From Chaunax sp. Z400 (Eukaryota > Chordata > Actinopteri > Lophiiformes > Chaunacidae): a stretch of DNA of 64,000 nucleotides. Location of the stretch: positions 7,961,408 to 8,025,407 of the forward strand of contig CM075192.1 in assembly GCA_037577475.1 (NCBI GenBank), given 5' to 3'. Shown one piece after another: positions 14,239 to 27,600 of this stretch (within the stretch, counting starts at the first letter, position 1; the number at the start of each line of letters is the position of its first letter). Below the pieces are notes generated by a model. The model saw only the letters and a program-made list of their open reading frames with translations. It ran no database searches and was not told the origin of the DNA. Position numbers and translations under genes: made by a program.

Positions 14239-17200
14239 ATGGATAGAAGCGTTGGGACAGTTTCAGCTATTAAAGCTTTAGGGTAAGTAACGCTGAACGT
14301 GACGTAACGTAGTTCACCATATAGACACCCGTGCAAAGGTAATGTTAGGTGCAACATCAGTGTTGATATTGTGACATTTCCTGGATATCACGACACTTGC
14401 CTCACTGCGGCAGCTGATTCAGAGACCTGTAGATCCACCTGTCTCTATTCTCTGTCCCCTCCTCAGATACCCGGGTCGTTCCTGTGTCACTCAGTGTAAA
14501 TGTGATGAACTTCCGTGTCCTCTGCTCACCTGGCTGACTACAGAGCTGGAGACTGTCTGTCCAGAGCTTCATGGTTATTATAAAGCCTTACCTGCTGTGC
14601 TGTGTGTCTCTATAGTGTTTTTTCAGACATGGGCTTGGAACTCAATGCATTTGCATAATATGCACTCATTTTGAGCCATATCTGAGGAAACCCTCTCTGT
14701 GTTTTAAAAAAAAGTTGGTTCATGTGGGACAGGTTTTGTGTTCATTCTCTACATACAGGTTTGGTCACACGTGACTGATTTTTGTGAGAAGTCTTGAATC
14801 TGATTATTGATCATCATTGACCATTACTGACTCACACATAACAAAATTTAAATTGTTCTATACTCCAGTTGTGTCAACTTACGGCTCTTGGTGTTTTTTT
14901 GTTCTCTCTTTTTATACGACTGATTAAATAAAAATAACTATTCAAAGTTGATAAGAAACAAAATGCAAGCTGTTATTTTCATGTGACCTAATCAAATTTG
15001 GAAATTAACATGGTGTGTTTTTTTAATTCCTTGAGAATTTACTGAGTTTTCTTTTCTGGGATGGACATGTCAGACAATCAGCTCCCTGGTCTTATTAACA
15101 TAGAGCTGTAGACTGTTTCCTGTGCATTGCTCAGCAAGATTTATTTTTAAATTTCCTCCTGATAGAAGTTGTCATTGCTGCTTGAAGTTTTGCTGATGAT
15201 GGTGGTGCCGTCCTCAGGCTTCACAGGTTTTGACCATGTTGAGGATTACAGTCGTGGGTATACAGCTTGAACATGAGGGGGCTGAGTGAGCACACAGCAC
15301 TGTGGTCCTCTGGTGTTGAACAGTAGAGTAAGAGGAGGTGTGACCACCAATCCAAACTGTTTGTGAGGAAGTTATGTCATCACTTGAAGTTATGCTTTTC
15401 TAATGTTATTAAGATAAAAAATATGACTGCGCTTTATTCATCCTGGAAGGCCTTTTCTTAACGTCTTTCTTATCATCTTTATATTCATTGTGGGGGGAAA
15501 AATACAGCCATAACCAACATTTTGGACAACAGTCCCTAAATTGTGTCCCAAATAAATTCTAAGTGGGAAATTTAAGAGTGGCCAAATAGATTTGCCTGTG
15601 GGTTCTTGTAGACCATGTGTGTTACTATGCCATGGAGATACAGTTTTGAATGTATTTTACAGTTCTGTATTTTATTTTTACTCATTGGCTAACATTTACT
15701 ATACATGGATGCCAATATATCAGCAATAAGCTAATATAGTCTAAAATATCACTTTACCTCTAAGAGAAAATAGAACATATATATAGTACAAATGAAAATA
15801 AGAACTAAAAGAATGTACAGAGAGGTTGTTGTTGTTTGTTTATGGTATTTTTCATTTTAAATATGACAAATGTATGTAAAAAAAAGTTGTTTTGTCTTTC
15901 CTTTTATTCTAGACTCAATCAGGACAGGTGACATCTTGCTGGTGGGAGAGCTGAGAAATTTACTGTCTAACGTGTTCTCTCCCCTCGCTGACCTGACGTC
16001 GGAGGTGCTGGTGCCATCAACCCTCAACAAAGTCACAGGTGAGAACTGATAGGAGTCTAGACTAGTGTTTAAAGTAATAGCAGATTACTGTAGCGCTGAT
16101 GGAAATGTACCATTCCTACCCAGTTATTTTTTTTATGAATAGTGTATCATCTTAAAAGTCTTTTTCAACCCTTTAGAGTTCCTTGTATCAGAGTTGCAGG
16201 CAGCTCACATAATAAAGCATAAAGAATTGCATTCTGAGGAGACGACGGAAGACGGATCTGAGAAAGAGCAGCGAGTTGAAGATCACAGCCATGGACTCAC
16301 TGAGGCATATGAAGATGATGAAGATGACGATCAAAAAGATCGAAGGACGGCAGAGATGCAAGCAGAGTGGATATTACTGCTGTGCTCCCTTAACATGGAC
16401 GCCTCCGCTCAGTTTGCAGATGTACTGAATGAGGTAAGTCTGATGTGTAAGAGAGACGGAGCTACAGTATCTAAGTCATGACCACAAACTGAGAAGCACT
16501 GACAGGATTTTAATTATTTTAATGCAGGTAGAGATGAGGCTTGCTCGTCTACCATGTGGAGACATGATGGACCCACTGCTTAACACCAGCCTCAGCACAG
16601 AGCAGTGGGTATGTTGCCACATCTGTTCCCAGTTCATTATATCTCATATTTAACTCTAACATGAGCATCTTGTCCTTTGTTTCGCAGAAGCAAGTTAAAA
16701 AAATCAACCAGACTCTCTCAGAGGACTATCGGTGTCGGCAGCAGATGATGATCAAACGCTTTCAGGTTACGCTCGAGTCTTTTTCATGGGGAGAGAAACA
16801 CAAGGTAGGCATGTTAAACTACTGCATCTGTTAGAGCGCAATCACCTTCAAAGCAGCCATAACAAAGTGGACACATTAGTTTTTAAGTTGTTTTATCAGT
16901 GACACCTTTTTTTTTCTTCTGGAAACCAAATGCAACATAATAAACATAAGTTACACCAAAGACAGTGACAGGAAAACTGGATTTACATTTGACCACTATT
17001 ATAGACTAACTCTCATTAGGAAGAAACAAAATATCCCGAGGGAAGTACAAGACAAGCTTAATTTACCTCGATTAATTAGAGGCACCGCCTGATTCGTAAT
17101 AATCACGAAAAACAAATTTAATAGTCGAACATCTGATATCGTATGTTCTGAGTTAAATTGATCTTATTTCAAGATCTTATTTCAATTAACAAGAACAATG

Positions 17201-18972
17201 ACTTAGTTTAAAAGAGAGGATTTATTCAAAATGAACCGGTATTGCTATGGTGTAATAATGAAAAACAATGGGTTGTGGGAATGAAAACCAGGTTTAACAG
17301 ATAAATTTATTATTTAACTATTAAGTACTGTCTGAAAGAGAAGGACAATGATGAGAGTTAAGGGAAGCCACTATTTGGATGAAGAGATTTTGCTGGCTTT
17401 AGGATCGTAGGAACAGACATCCATCCTCTAATCATTTTAAGCAGAGAGATTTCCTACTGATTGTTGGTCCAAGAAGTTCTCCAGTCAGGCCACATTTTTC
17501 TGGCTCAGTCGCTGGCGTTCCGCACGTCTCGGGGTGTCTCCACGTCCCAGATGCGTTGTTGTCACTATGCCACATGTAGGGAGTCTCATACAAGCTGCCG
17601 TCTTGGTCCCAAAGGAACAGCTGTAGGAGTTTTCTTCTCTGCTCTGGATGTTGGTTTGAGTCAACTTTAGGGATGCAGAGTCTCACAAAAACATCAGAAA
17701 ATATTGATTTGTCCAAATGCTGACTTTAAAGAATACTTGACGAAACTCTTTGTTACTGAAAAATTATTAATAAAAAAGTTTGTTCTGCTAAAAAGTTGGA
17801 CTTGTTACAAAAAGAAAAATAAACTAGAAAAATATTTGAGACATTTTGACCCAGATTATGGATGGAAATAGTAAATAAAAGTGGATCCAGGACTGAACCT
17901 TTGGGGACCCCTGCTGTGACATGCAGTTCTCTAGAGAAAGTTCCTGTTATATGTGTATCAGAATAACTGGACCCAAAAATGCAAAAACTCAGAAATCAAA
18001 GAGGCTGAATGAGACTTCCAACGAGGTTTACTGAAGGACCAAGGCTTTGACAGAATATATCCAAAAAACAGTAACTTGATGAAATGAGAGCGAGACAGGC
18101 AGGAATCTTCTACAGAACCTGACAGCTCTCAAACGAGCAGACTTCCAGGGCGTGGCAGATGGCAGATGGCAGCAGGGAGATGCAGGTTCTGCAGCACAGG
18201 AAATAAACTTGGTAACCAACGAGCAAACAGGATCAAAAACTTCTCACAATATCACAAAAAAGGTAGGTTAGGACTCAAGTCAATTGTTAGTCCAAGTTTA
18301 ATTTTCATACAATTATAACTTAATTTTTTTCCCAATATTGCAGTCCAGGCGACTGCCAAACTACATTGCCTTACACAGAGCCAATGACTTCAAAGATGAG
18401 TCAATAATTGCTTTTGACTAATTTAATATCAATTGACTATCACTACTTGTTTCAGCTCTTGAATCTCTCTCTTGCTGTAGCAGGTGATCTGAGAACACAA
18501 CAGAAGCATCGCTGTGTGTGCTGTGACAACAGAAAACATTTTGGTTCAATCAGTCTTTTATTTACAGGAGCACAGTGAAGCACTGGCATCAGTTCCTCAT
18601 ATTTCCTCGCTTGTTGGCTCATCCCGAGTCTCCATGTCTCTTCTGATCGCTGCCAGAGAGGATCAGTCCTTCATTAAGCCAATCAAAGCTGGGACAATCA
18701 CCCCCATTTACAAGGTGCAACTGTTAATGGTACAAATCATGCCTGTGATTCTGAATGAAGATGTGTCTAGCTGATGGTTTCTAATTTTTCTTTTGTCTCA
18801 CTAGACGTTGATGGGCTCCGTACCAGACAGAGGGGGAAGACCAGGGGAAATTGAGCCACCTATGCCAGCATGGGAAGGTCGAAGAGCGAAAGGAAACCAA
18901 TCAGGGCGAGGAGGTGAACGCCACCAACGAAGTAAATTTTCTGAAAAAAAGAAGAGAGGGAAAAAAGAGTAA
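14239..18972 (+). CDS. FAM98-family protein (FAM98B/C-like), complete, 8 exons, 348 aa
   Basis: Exons: 14239-14282, 14467-14573, 15913-16038, 16177-16433, 16528-16608, 16688-16804, 18568-18714 and 18805-18972. All have GT-AG boundaries and the phases join into one 349-codon frame including the stop. The product begins MDRSVGTVSAIKALGYPG, has an acidic insert with runs of D and E around residues 95-145, then the family core including a QWKQVKKINQ-type segment and the pre-tail motif DRGGRPGEIEPPMPAWE. It ends in a short basic tail. FAM98 proteins work with DDX1, RTCB, CGI-99 and ashwin in tRNA ligation and RNA transport complexes. The length is close to what I recall for human FAM98C (349 aa), and the long glycine-rich C-terminus of FAM98A and the long FAM98B form is absent. 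The paralogue is not settled. An AATAAA signal lies near 19240. Confidence 0.88.
16805..18567 (+). other. Intron 6 of the FAM98-type gene
   Basis: The largest intron of the gene. It contains a LINE reverse transcriptase fragment on the opposite strand; no other feature was recognised. Confidence 0.6.
17845..17935 (-). mobile_element. LINE reverse transcriptase fragment
   Basis: Read on the minus strand, the sequence encodes ELHVTAGVPKGSVLDPLLFT. This matches the conserved motif GVPQGSVLGPLLF of non-LTR reverse transcriptases with two substitutions. Only this short piece is recognisable; it is a dead fragment inside an intron. Confidence 0.7.
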
Positions 18973-20025
18973 CATATCTTTCTCTTTGGCTTTACTCCAT
19001 AAATAATTTGATATTTTTTCTTTATTTAAATGCTAAATTCTGCAAATGATATAATTTTGTAATTCTAAATGTGTGTATAATTCTTAGTTCTAGTACATAG
19101 ACATACATGAATATGCATCTCTTAAAGAGCTTGTTACTGCTATAATGTATGAGTACATGACCAGACATTTTTGTTGATATGAAAGAAGAGAAACATACTT
19201 TTTTGCTTTGCACATTTATATATAGGTTTGTTTACTCAATAATAAACCTAATAAACACTAAAATGTGTTTTTATTTTGTGTAATGTAACGTGTGATGTTT
19301 AAACAGCCAAATAATGAATAAATATTGTTCAATATTTGCCTCTCATATTAAGCACAATGACATAACACTGATGTAAATGATATTCTCATTTATCAACTAT
19401 TTTTACAAGAAAAGTTTACCTGAAATTGCCTTCCCTAATTCTGATGTCACAGCAGGTGTTATATCAGCATGTTGCATGTTATGATGCCAGAGCAGATAAA
19501 GCATGTTACATCAGGACACTTCATGACATCACAACTTACATCATAAAACTTACTAATGTAAAAATGACTATGTACATTTTGATGACAATAATAACTTGTG
19601 CACTCAAGATAAAACGTGTCACCTTACAAGGAGTTTAGGGGCTCAGTAGTGCGGCTGTTTAATAAGGTTAAGTCCTTTTAGAGCATTCTTCAGTCGGGTG
19701 ACTTTAAGATTTGACATAAATTATCTTGTTATAATGATTAAATTATTAAATAAAAGTTCTATGTAATTGTAAAGATGACACCTAGCGGGATATTTTTAAG
19801 GGAAAAGAAATCAGTGTTTATAGATTTGTCTAATAAGTTTCAAACTGATGTAACTCAAGTGACATCGTGATGTCATACCGGAAGTTACCCGAGAGACAAA
19901 TGATGTAACACACAGAAAGTTCCGGATTAGGCGAAGGTCGACACCGACACATTTGGCATCAGCGAGCTAGTGCGTCTGCTTTTATCAGCCAGCAAACTCA
20001 CTGATATATTTAATACAAATTAAAA
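18973..20025. other. FAM98-type 3' UTR and chchd2 promoter interval
   Basis: The first ~270 bp is likely 3' UTR, with AATAAA signals around 19239-19255. The last ~110 bp before the chchd2 ATG contains TTCCGG-type ETS-like sequence and CpG-rich bases, consistent with a housekeeping promoter. The middle is AT-rich with no gene seen. Confidence 0.5.
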
Positions 20026-22293
20026 ATGCCAAGAGGAAGCAGAAGCCGGACATCTAGGATGGCCCCTCCAGCCAGGTAACGTTAATATTCTGCGCCGTTT
20101 GTTAAACGTTGTGATGACACTGGAGGCTAATGTAGCTGCCCGTAGGTTTAGGTAGCTAGCGTTACAGATGATGTACGCAGCATATATCAGCCAGTGTTTG
20201 TCAGGAATAGTAAGTATAATTAATTGCTACAAACAATAGACAACGATATTTGTACGTCTAATTGTCCTCCTTTAGTTATTAGCTCAAAAGTCAATGATTA
20301 GAGAAGTGAATGTCATAACTTAAAATGCGCATATCATCATGGCACCTCACTACCAAATAAAGCACAGAGCAAACGCCATTGTCAACCTGAACAATACAGA
20401 AATAGTTTCCAGGCTATGTCAAAACAAAGTAATTTGACAATTATGTATCAGAATTGTATCACCAACAGTATATAGTTAAGTTTTATTCATCTTTCATGAT
20501 ATTGGCAATTTTTGGTTATTTTATATATAAAAAATAAAATACCAAATCACGTACATAATATTTAATCAAAAACACGTTTATCTTGCGTACAGACAGAAGC
20601 AGAAAACATACGTGATCACATAACTTACTGTGGCTGTTGTTGGCAGAGGTAATGAACATTTTAAAACTGTCTGGGATCAGGTAAAGCTGCTGGCAGCTAA
20701 AATCACTCTAATCACCTTTAATCTGCAGCCAGATTGAGTTGAAATGTTCTGAAGTTCTCTGATTTCAGACATGAACAGAATATTCCTTTGGAAATTTAGT
20801 AACAACGTGTGATACAAGCTACTACACATGGTGTCTGTTGTTGATAGTGTTGCGACTGTACTTTTAAAATGACTTTCTCTTTACAGACGGGCTCCACCAT
20901 CACCTCCACCAATGGCCCGAGCTGCACCTCCTCCCTCCTATGCCCCAGCTCCAATGCATGCTCCTCCATCTGCTGTGGGTGCCCCAGCTGCTGCACCCAG
21001 ACAGCCAGGTATGTTTGCCCAGATGGCAACTACCGCCGCTGGAGTGGCAGTGGGTTCTGCAGTAGGGCACACTATCGGCCACGCCATGACTGGAGGTTTT
21101 GGTGGAGGACACTCTGAGCCTGCCAAGCCTGACGTCACATACCAGGTAAATAAACTGGGCAGACTAGTTTGTCTAACACACCTTAGGTAACAACAAACAA
21201 TTGTATGAGTGTGTGTTTGGGGGTTGGTGTGAGGCAAATTAGTAATCATACAAACATTGCTCATAAAATGTTGGCTTATTGGCTACCAATATATGTAAAT
21301 TAGTTTTATTTAGGGAAGTGGGATTACTGTGAGCTACCTGCATAATCCTACACTTACTGTTCTATTAGTAAGTATTAAGGTGTTTGTGTGCCGACTGATC
21401 CCACTTTGCTCCCTTGTGAGCCATTTTCTCGCTGGAAAACTGTGTGAGGTTTAGCCATGTGTTATATAGCCTGGTGTGTGAGACATCAAAACATTTTGAC
21501 ACTTGCATGACATGTCCTGTTTGCTCAGACAAAAATCAGTTTTGGGTACAACCTGCGGTTGTTCCTTAGTTGCAGAACATGAACTTGCTTTTAACATACA
21601 GCATGAACAGTAGAAGTGTGAAGGATTCCCTCATTTGTCTTGTGTTTTTTTAGGAGCAGTACCAGCCTCAGCCCATGTACCAGCAGCAGCCACAGTCCAT
21701 GTACCAGCAGGAAGCCCCTCAGCAGCAGCAGGCCTGTTCATATGAGCTCAAACAGTTCATTGAATGTGCCCAGAACCAGAGCGACTTTAAACTCTGTGAG
21801 GGCTTCAGTGAGGTGCTCAAACAGTGCAAGTTCGCTAACGGTGGGTGAAAAGTGTAACACTGAAATCACATCTCGCCATTCTTTTGCAGTTAGGAGACAC
21901 TAAGATTTTTAGCTTGTTGATAGGTGTGTGTGTAGGTTGGTGTTGGACAACGAGAGTATTTTTAATTTTTTGAAAGACAAATACAATTAAGAAATTATCC
22001 TTACTCTTATTTATATCAAATTAACCCATTGTCTCTGCAGTGTGGATGTTCGTTATGATTTTTATATGTAATTAAACTGCCAAATTAGGCAGCTATTCAT
22101 TTGAAGTAATGTGTTGTAGTACCCAGTGTGGCCATAGGGAGGAGTAGGCTTAAAAGCTTTCTGAATGCTTCATCTAACAAGCTTTTTTTCCACGCACTGA
22201 ACCAAAAAATGCCAAATCAATTTCTGATCAGTATAAATGATAGGAAGTAAACTTTCTAATTCAATTTCTGTTTTCTCCACAGGTCTGTCATGA
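20026..22293 (+). CDS. chchd2: CHCHD2, mitochondrial twin CX9C protein, complete, 4 exons, 168 aa
   Basis: Exons: 20026-20075, 20887-21145, 21654-21840 and 22283-22293, with GT-AG borders and a continuous frame. The last exon contributes only the final codons before TGA. The N-terminus is basic (RGSRSRTSR), as in a mitochondrial targeting signal, and is followed by a proline/alanine-rich stretch. Next comes a conserved helix around residues 60-90 (AQMATTAAGVAVGSAVGHTI). A glutamine-rich YQQQPQ segment precedes the CHCH domain, where CSYELKQFIEC and CEGFSEVLKQC give two exact CX9C motifs. The family acts in the intermembrane space with MICOS and respiratory chain regulation, and in the nucleus as an oxygen-responsive regulator of COX4I2. 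The product is slightly longer than the human protein (151 aa). AATAAA occurs at 22606. CHCHD10 is the main alternative; synteny favours CHCHD2. Confidence 0.93.
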
Positions 22294-22529
22294 GACTGAC
22301 ACCAAAACCTGGAGAATGGGGAGCCCACACAAACTGGTTAGGAGAGGGTGTACTTCACAAAAGATCAAGAAACCTGTTTTGATTTGGACAGCTTATTATC
22401 GTCAGACTGCATCACTGTAGTCATTTCTCAGGACAGAGGTGCAGGGCTTGTTATAATAGTCTTATAAATAATGTTTATATATTTTGTTCTTGCATGTTTT
22501 GAGTTGATTTTCAATTTTATTTGAAATTC

Positions 22530-22531
<2 letters not shown>

Positions 22532-22571
<40 letters not shown>
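22532..22571 (+). repeat. (TA)n microsatellite in the chchd2 3' UTR
   Basis: About 20 perfect AT/TA dinucleotide units directly before the last part of the probable 3' UTR and its poly(A) signal. Confidence 0.95.
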
Positions 22572-22574
<3 letters not shown>

Positions 22575-22839
22575 AGACAGTCACTGTGTGTTTGCAACAA
22601 TAACTAATAAAGAACTTGGATCATTAAAGCAGTTTAATGTGTGACTCTTTATTTCAGTGCCTGTTCAGATAAGCCATATTATTACACTGTAATAAACATG
22701 TTATAAATAGACTTTAACAGCTACATAGCAGGACTACCACAGGGGTCCAGCGCCTGTCACGTCGCTGCAGCCTCTACAAATCCTCGGGTTGAATGTTTTA
22801 ATTTGAGTTCATGTCGATCAGTCCTGCCTCTGCATGTGT

Positions 22840-23066
22840 CGTGACGGTAGAGGCTGTGTCTTCATGGATCTGTGTAAAATGCGGACGCGTCTAGTCGCGG
22901 CTGCTGCGGTGGAAGTTTATTTTTGGCGCCTGACATTAAAGCTCACCCCTCTGAGATAGCAGCGGCCCCACGACGCCTCCGAAGCACCGGGGTTTGGTGG
23001 ACCTCTGTTCGTCCTTTACCGATTATGTTTGCCTTTTATAACGGGAAGTAAGCATCACGACACACG
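22840..23066 (+). promoter_or_regulatory. phkg1: phkg1 promoter and non-coding first exon
   Basis: A locally GC- and CpG-rich block between chchd2 and the phkg1 start codon. It ends at a strong donor, CG|GTGAGT at 23067. The coding exon with the ATG at 23540 has a plausible acceptor just upstream (CATCACAG). The transcription start is not defined; a TTTATAA sequence lies near 23036. Confidence 0.5.
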
Positions 23067-23539
23067 GTGAGTGATCGCGCGTTTGTTTTTTTTATTTACT
23101 TTATGGAGCTCACAGAAGTGAGCGGATGAGAAGCCGATCTAGATCACACGCTGGAGTAAAGCTTTTTTTTAGTCAACACCACTTAACATGTGGATTATGG
23201 TTGTTAGTTCGGGACGATGATTACAGTTTAATTAGAGCCCATCACAAGCTGCATGTGTGAGTCAAAGCTAGTGGTTTGTACGCAAACTCACGAAAGAGGC
23301 TGTGGGATCGACATGGATGAAGGTGTTTCTGCAACAAGTAACAGAATCCATAATTATACATCTTGAATCCCATTTAAACCATTCATTTTAAGAAAAAGGT
23401 GGTGTGTGGAATTTAATCCTCAGTCATGTGTTTATCATACCAACACTGGAATATAGAACTTTGAGAAGAAGGAGAGGTTGTGAGCTCTAAGAGGAGAGAA
23501 GTTGTGCAACCTTGGAGGTGAACCAGCATCACAGCCATC

Positions 23540-24535
23540 ATGACCAAAGAGGAGGAGATCCCTGACTGGGTGGGAGCCCAGGAGTTCTATGACAAGTACG
23601 AGACCAAGGAGATTCTGGGAAGGTACGTCTGTAAAACCTGGGGGTCTTTTGCTGAGATCGATTCCACATAATATTTACTTCAATCACGAGGCTCCAGTCA
23701 GGAAGTGGTCATCTTAGACGAGCATAAAGGCTGGAAGCAGGGAGCGAGCCTGGCTCTGTCCAAAGGTAACCAAAGCCACCGACCACCACCTAAAGCTCAC
23801 CAGTTAACCCTCCTGTTGTGTTCATTTCTTACTAACTAATTTGGTGTTCAAGGTAAAAAACGATGGCTCCATTCTAGCTGATTATAAATCCATAATGATA
23901 CATATATTATAAACTAATGTTGTGTTTCATCTGCACATCAACTCAAGTTCTAGTGAACATGAGGAGTTTTGAACTTCCATATACTATTTATGTTCTGTAG
24001 ACCTCACTGACCTGAGAAGCATTACATAGGTATTATATTGACTATAACAAATACTCATATGTAACATATTGTGCTATTTATCACAGACTGCTTAGTTTCA
24101 ATGTTTAACACGGATATTTGTTTTGAAACCATTTAAATAATTTCAAATAGAGGCACAAAATAACATCTTTTGTGTCCGCAGTTAAAACTGACCGGTATGA
24201 TTTGTTCAGTGAAGAGAGGACAAAAGCCCAAATCTACACATGAAAACTTTACACATTACAAAACAACAATAACATCATCATCATCATCATCATCTTCACT
24301 GTCAGTTTCCTGGTTTCTCTCCTCCTCATCAGTGTCAGTCGAACATAATCCAAAGCCTTGTGTACGTTGGCCATCAGGCTGCCACAGAATGAACTGAGAG
24401 TAAGGCCTCGTAAAGACTTTACATAACAGAGCTGTGAGAAAGTTGTTTTTATATCATTGAAACAATTCATGTTTTGGGTTGTTGTTTTTTTGACAATTGC
24501 AAACATGGAAGCAAAAAAGGGGCGTGAGGTGCGCC

Positions 24536-24617
<82 letters not shown>

Positions 24618-27600
24618 TGTTCAAAGAGATCTGCATGTGGGGGGGGTGCTAGAACACTATTATATACTAATTATTGTTATTATACTATTAATCAATATTA
24701 TTTTATACTGTACTTTTATGCAGTAATTGTAGTCTTACCCATTCCTTTCTGATGACCTGTTATGTTTGACCGGGAACACCAAGGGTGTGCACAAGTTCAA
24801 TAAAACACCCACAACTTAATAAAAATTCTGAGTGAACAAAGTCATGGAACCTTACAACAAACAGATGAAATTGACTACATTTTGTAGAGAGAAACAGAAG
24901 GGTTAACATGTTAAACCTTTATATGTCAAACTAGTGTATAGATGCTGGCTGGATCTGTATACATATTTAGGTGACAGAAATACATTTTCTAATCTAACTT
25001 TTGACACTAAAAGTAAATGAGCATATTGCTCCATAATGTCATTCTATAGCCACAAATGTGAACCAGTGGCCCACAATATTCTACAAGTCATGTTTGTCAT
25101 TTGTAGCAGAAATTCACAACTTATTTTTTTCAACATCCCTTTAAAATACTTGTCAACAGGTTAGTAATGTTTGTTTGACTGAGACTTCAGTATGAATGGC
25201 TATCACTGTTGTTGTGGAAAGTATAAAAACAGGCTGAATGGTTTGCCTGCAGGTTCCCAGAAGGCTCTGAGAAAAAATGTCCCTTATAATTCCCACCATG
25301 TGTGAGACGGCGTTGCTGTTACATAAGCACACAATCATTAACTTAAACATGATGTGAACAAAAGTGTAGGGTTGACACAGCCAGGGGTCGAATATCACAC
25401 TGTTAAGATTATGTAATTTCACTCACATGCAGGTTTCAGCTGCTCTAGTATTCTTCACGCTCAATCAGCTTCACATGCTGGGGCAGAGAGTCTGTTTAGT
25501 CTCTTCTTAATTAGGGGTTACCAAAGGGCAGCCCGCTGGCCAAATCTGGACCGCGAGAGGCTTCCGTCCAGATGGCGAAGACTTAATATATATATGTAAA
25601 AAAAGATAGATGATTATTAGGCCTATTATTAACTTTTGTCTTCAAGAGGTTTGGCAAGATTGCACTTTACTGGGTGCAGGGTCCTCAGGTGTCGAAGGCG
25701 GATTATAAAACATTCTTTCAGTTACTGAATGGTATCAAGAGAATCCGTGTACTGCTTATGTCATGCGACTCCATTCAGATGTTTTTTAAATGAGTCTTTG
25801 CGTTTTTATTTTTTTGTGTGTTATTTTTATTCTACTTAGCTGAGGTTAGGGGCCTCAGACTTCAGACTTGGACCTCAGCAGGGGAGGAGGGTTGACTTAC
25901 TGGGCCTCTTGCAATGTGAGTTGAAAACTCCTGCTCAAAATGATCTTATGAAATGAATTTCAATTCACAGTCTCTGACTTTATACTCAAGCCACATTCCT
26001 TGGCATCTGCAAGAATGACAAAGCTGGGGCAACATGAGCGAGATCGTTTCATTGGCGTGCTGGAGGTGGGGGCAGTCCACCATAAAAGTCACCAGTGCAG
26101 CGAATGCTCTCCATTCCACAACACTAAGTCTATACCAGTGTTGTAGCCAGAAGAACGACTACAGACCGCCGCACCCTAGTCCACCATGTGTAATGAACCA
26201 GGATCCAGAAATGTATGGTGTTGTTCCTGTTATGTCTCTTTACTTTATTTACTTTACTTTACATTATTTTACCTTGACTTCATTTATTTTATTACACTGA
26301 AGATAATCGTTAAATGTTAATAAGGAACAAAATATGTGTCATACAGTGGTGCCTTTTTAAATCCCTGGATCGAGATGAAGCCACTTATACTTACGTTAGA
26401 GTAGCATTCAGTGTAATATGTCGGATGAACATGGAAAAAGCATGTGATGAAAGATGCATTTTGAGTATGGCGTTTTCAAAATCACTTTTAGTTTGTTGCT
26501 GAAATGAAATACAAAAGCACACACACACACAAACCTGGTTTCACTGAGTCCAGTTGCACAAACACAAACCTCTGAAGAAATAAGTAACCTGACAAAGCTG
26601 TTGATAATAAGGCTCCTGTGTTTCTCTCCCTCAGAGGAGTGAGCAGCGTGGTGCGACGCTGTGTCGACAAACGGACCTCCCAAGAGTACGCCGTGAAGAT
26701 CATCGACATCACTCCGTCTGACAAGACGACTCCACAGGAGATCGAGGAGATCAGAGAGGCGACGGCGAAGGAGATCGACATCCTCAAGAAAGTCTGTGGA
26801 CAGGACAACATCAGTAAGCACATTCATTCTGCTGATGAGTTCAAATGTTAAATACATGACATTTTTACATTAATAAGGTTGGGGAAAAAGATTTGCCATA
26901 CAATGATATAGTGCACTGATGGCGTTTTGAGCAGAAATCACACTCCCTCCAAGCATCGCTGTTATTTTTTAAATTATTATTACTTTATTATTTAACAGCC
27001 AGGTCATCTGTTCGTGCATGTGAGGCACTGTAGATAAAGATTTTTGTCATGAGTCTCATTCCCAGGCCATCAAATATCGACACTATGGGTTTGTGGCCCA
27101 AAGGCCTGAATGAGACTCAACAGTGATCTTTCTCCAGAATCACTTGCTGCACCTTTAGTTCAAGATTGTGGTTTAGACCAGCATCATAATCCCATAAAAC
27201 TCACATCTTCTTACACCTTGACCCAGTAACCTGCTGAAGAGGTCAGATGTGTAGAGTGTTGGCCCTTAGCTCTCAGATGATCCACTTACTTAAATACTGA
27301 ATGTACTTCACATGTGTCTCTTCTCTCCCAGTACAGCTCAAAGACTGCTATGAGTCCAAAGCCTTTTTCTTCCTGGTTTTCGACCTGTAAGTCTGATTAA
27401 TAGCTTCAAACGTGTCTGTAAAACAGAAATTTACACCTAATTGCTTAACAGAGTAGCGAAAAAGTGTTTTCTTTCCCTCAGGATGGAGAGGGGAGAACTT
27501 TTTGATTACCTCACAGAGAAGGTTACTCTGAGTGAGAAGGAAACCAGGTCAGTGAGCGTTATTCCATGATTTGGCTCAACATTACAGAAGCAATGAATTA

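Larger units (their letters stand above)
23623..26634 (+). other. Intron 1 (first coding intron) of phkg1
   Basis: A 3-kb intron holding ATC-rich sequence near 24275-24297, a long GT array and a hAT-like fragment. No coding sequence recognised. Confidence 0.6.
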
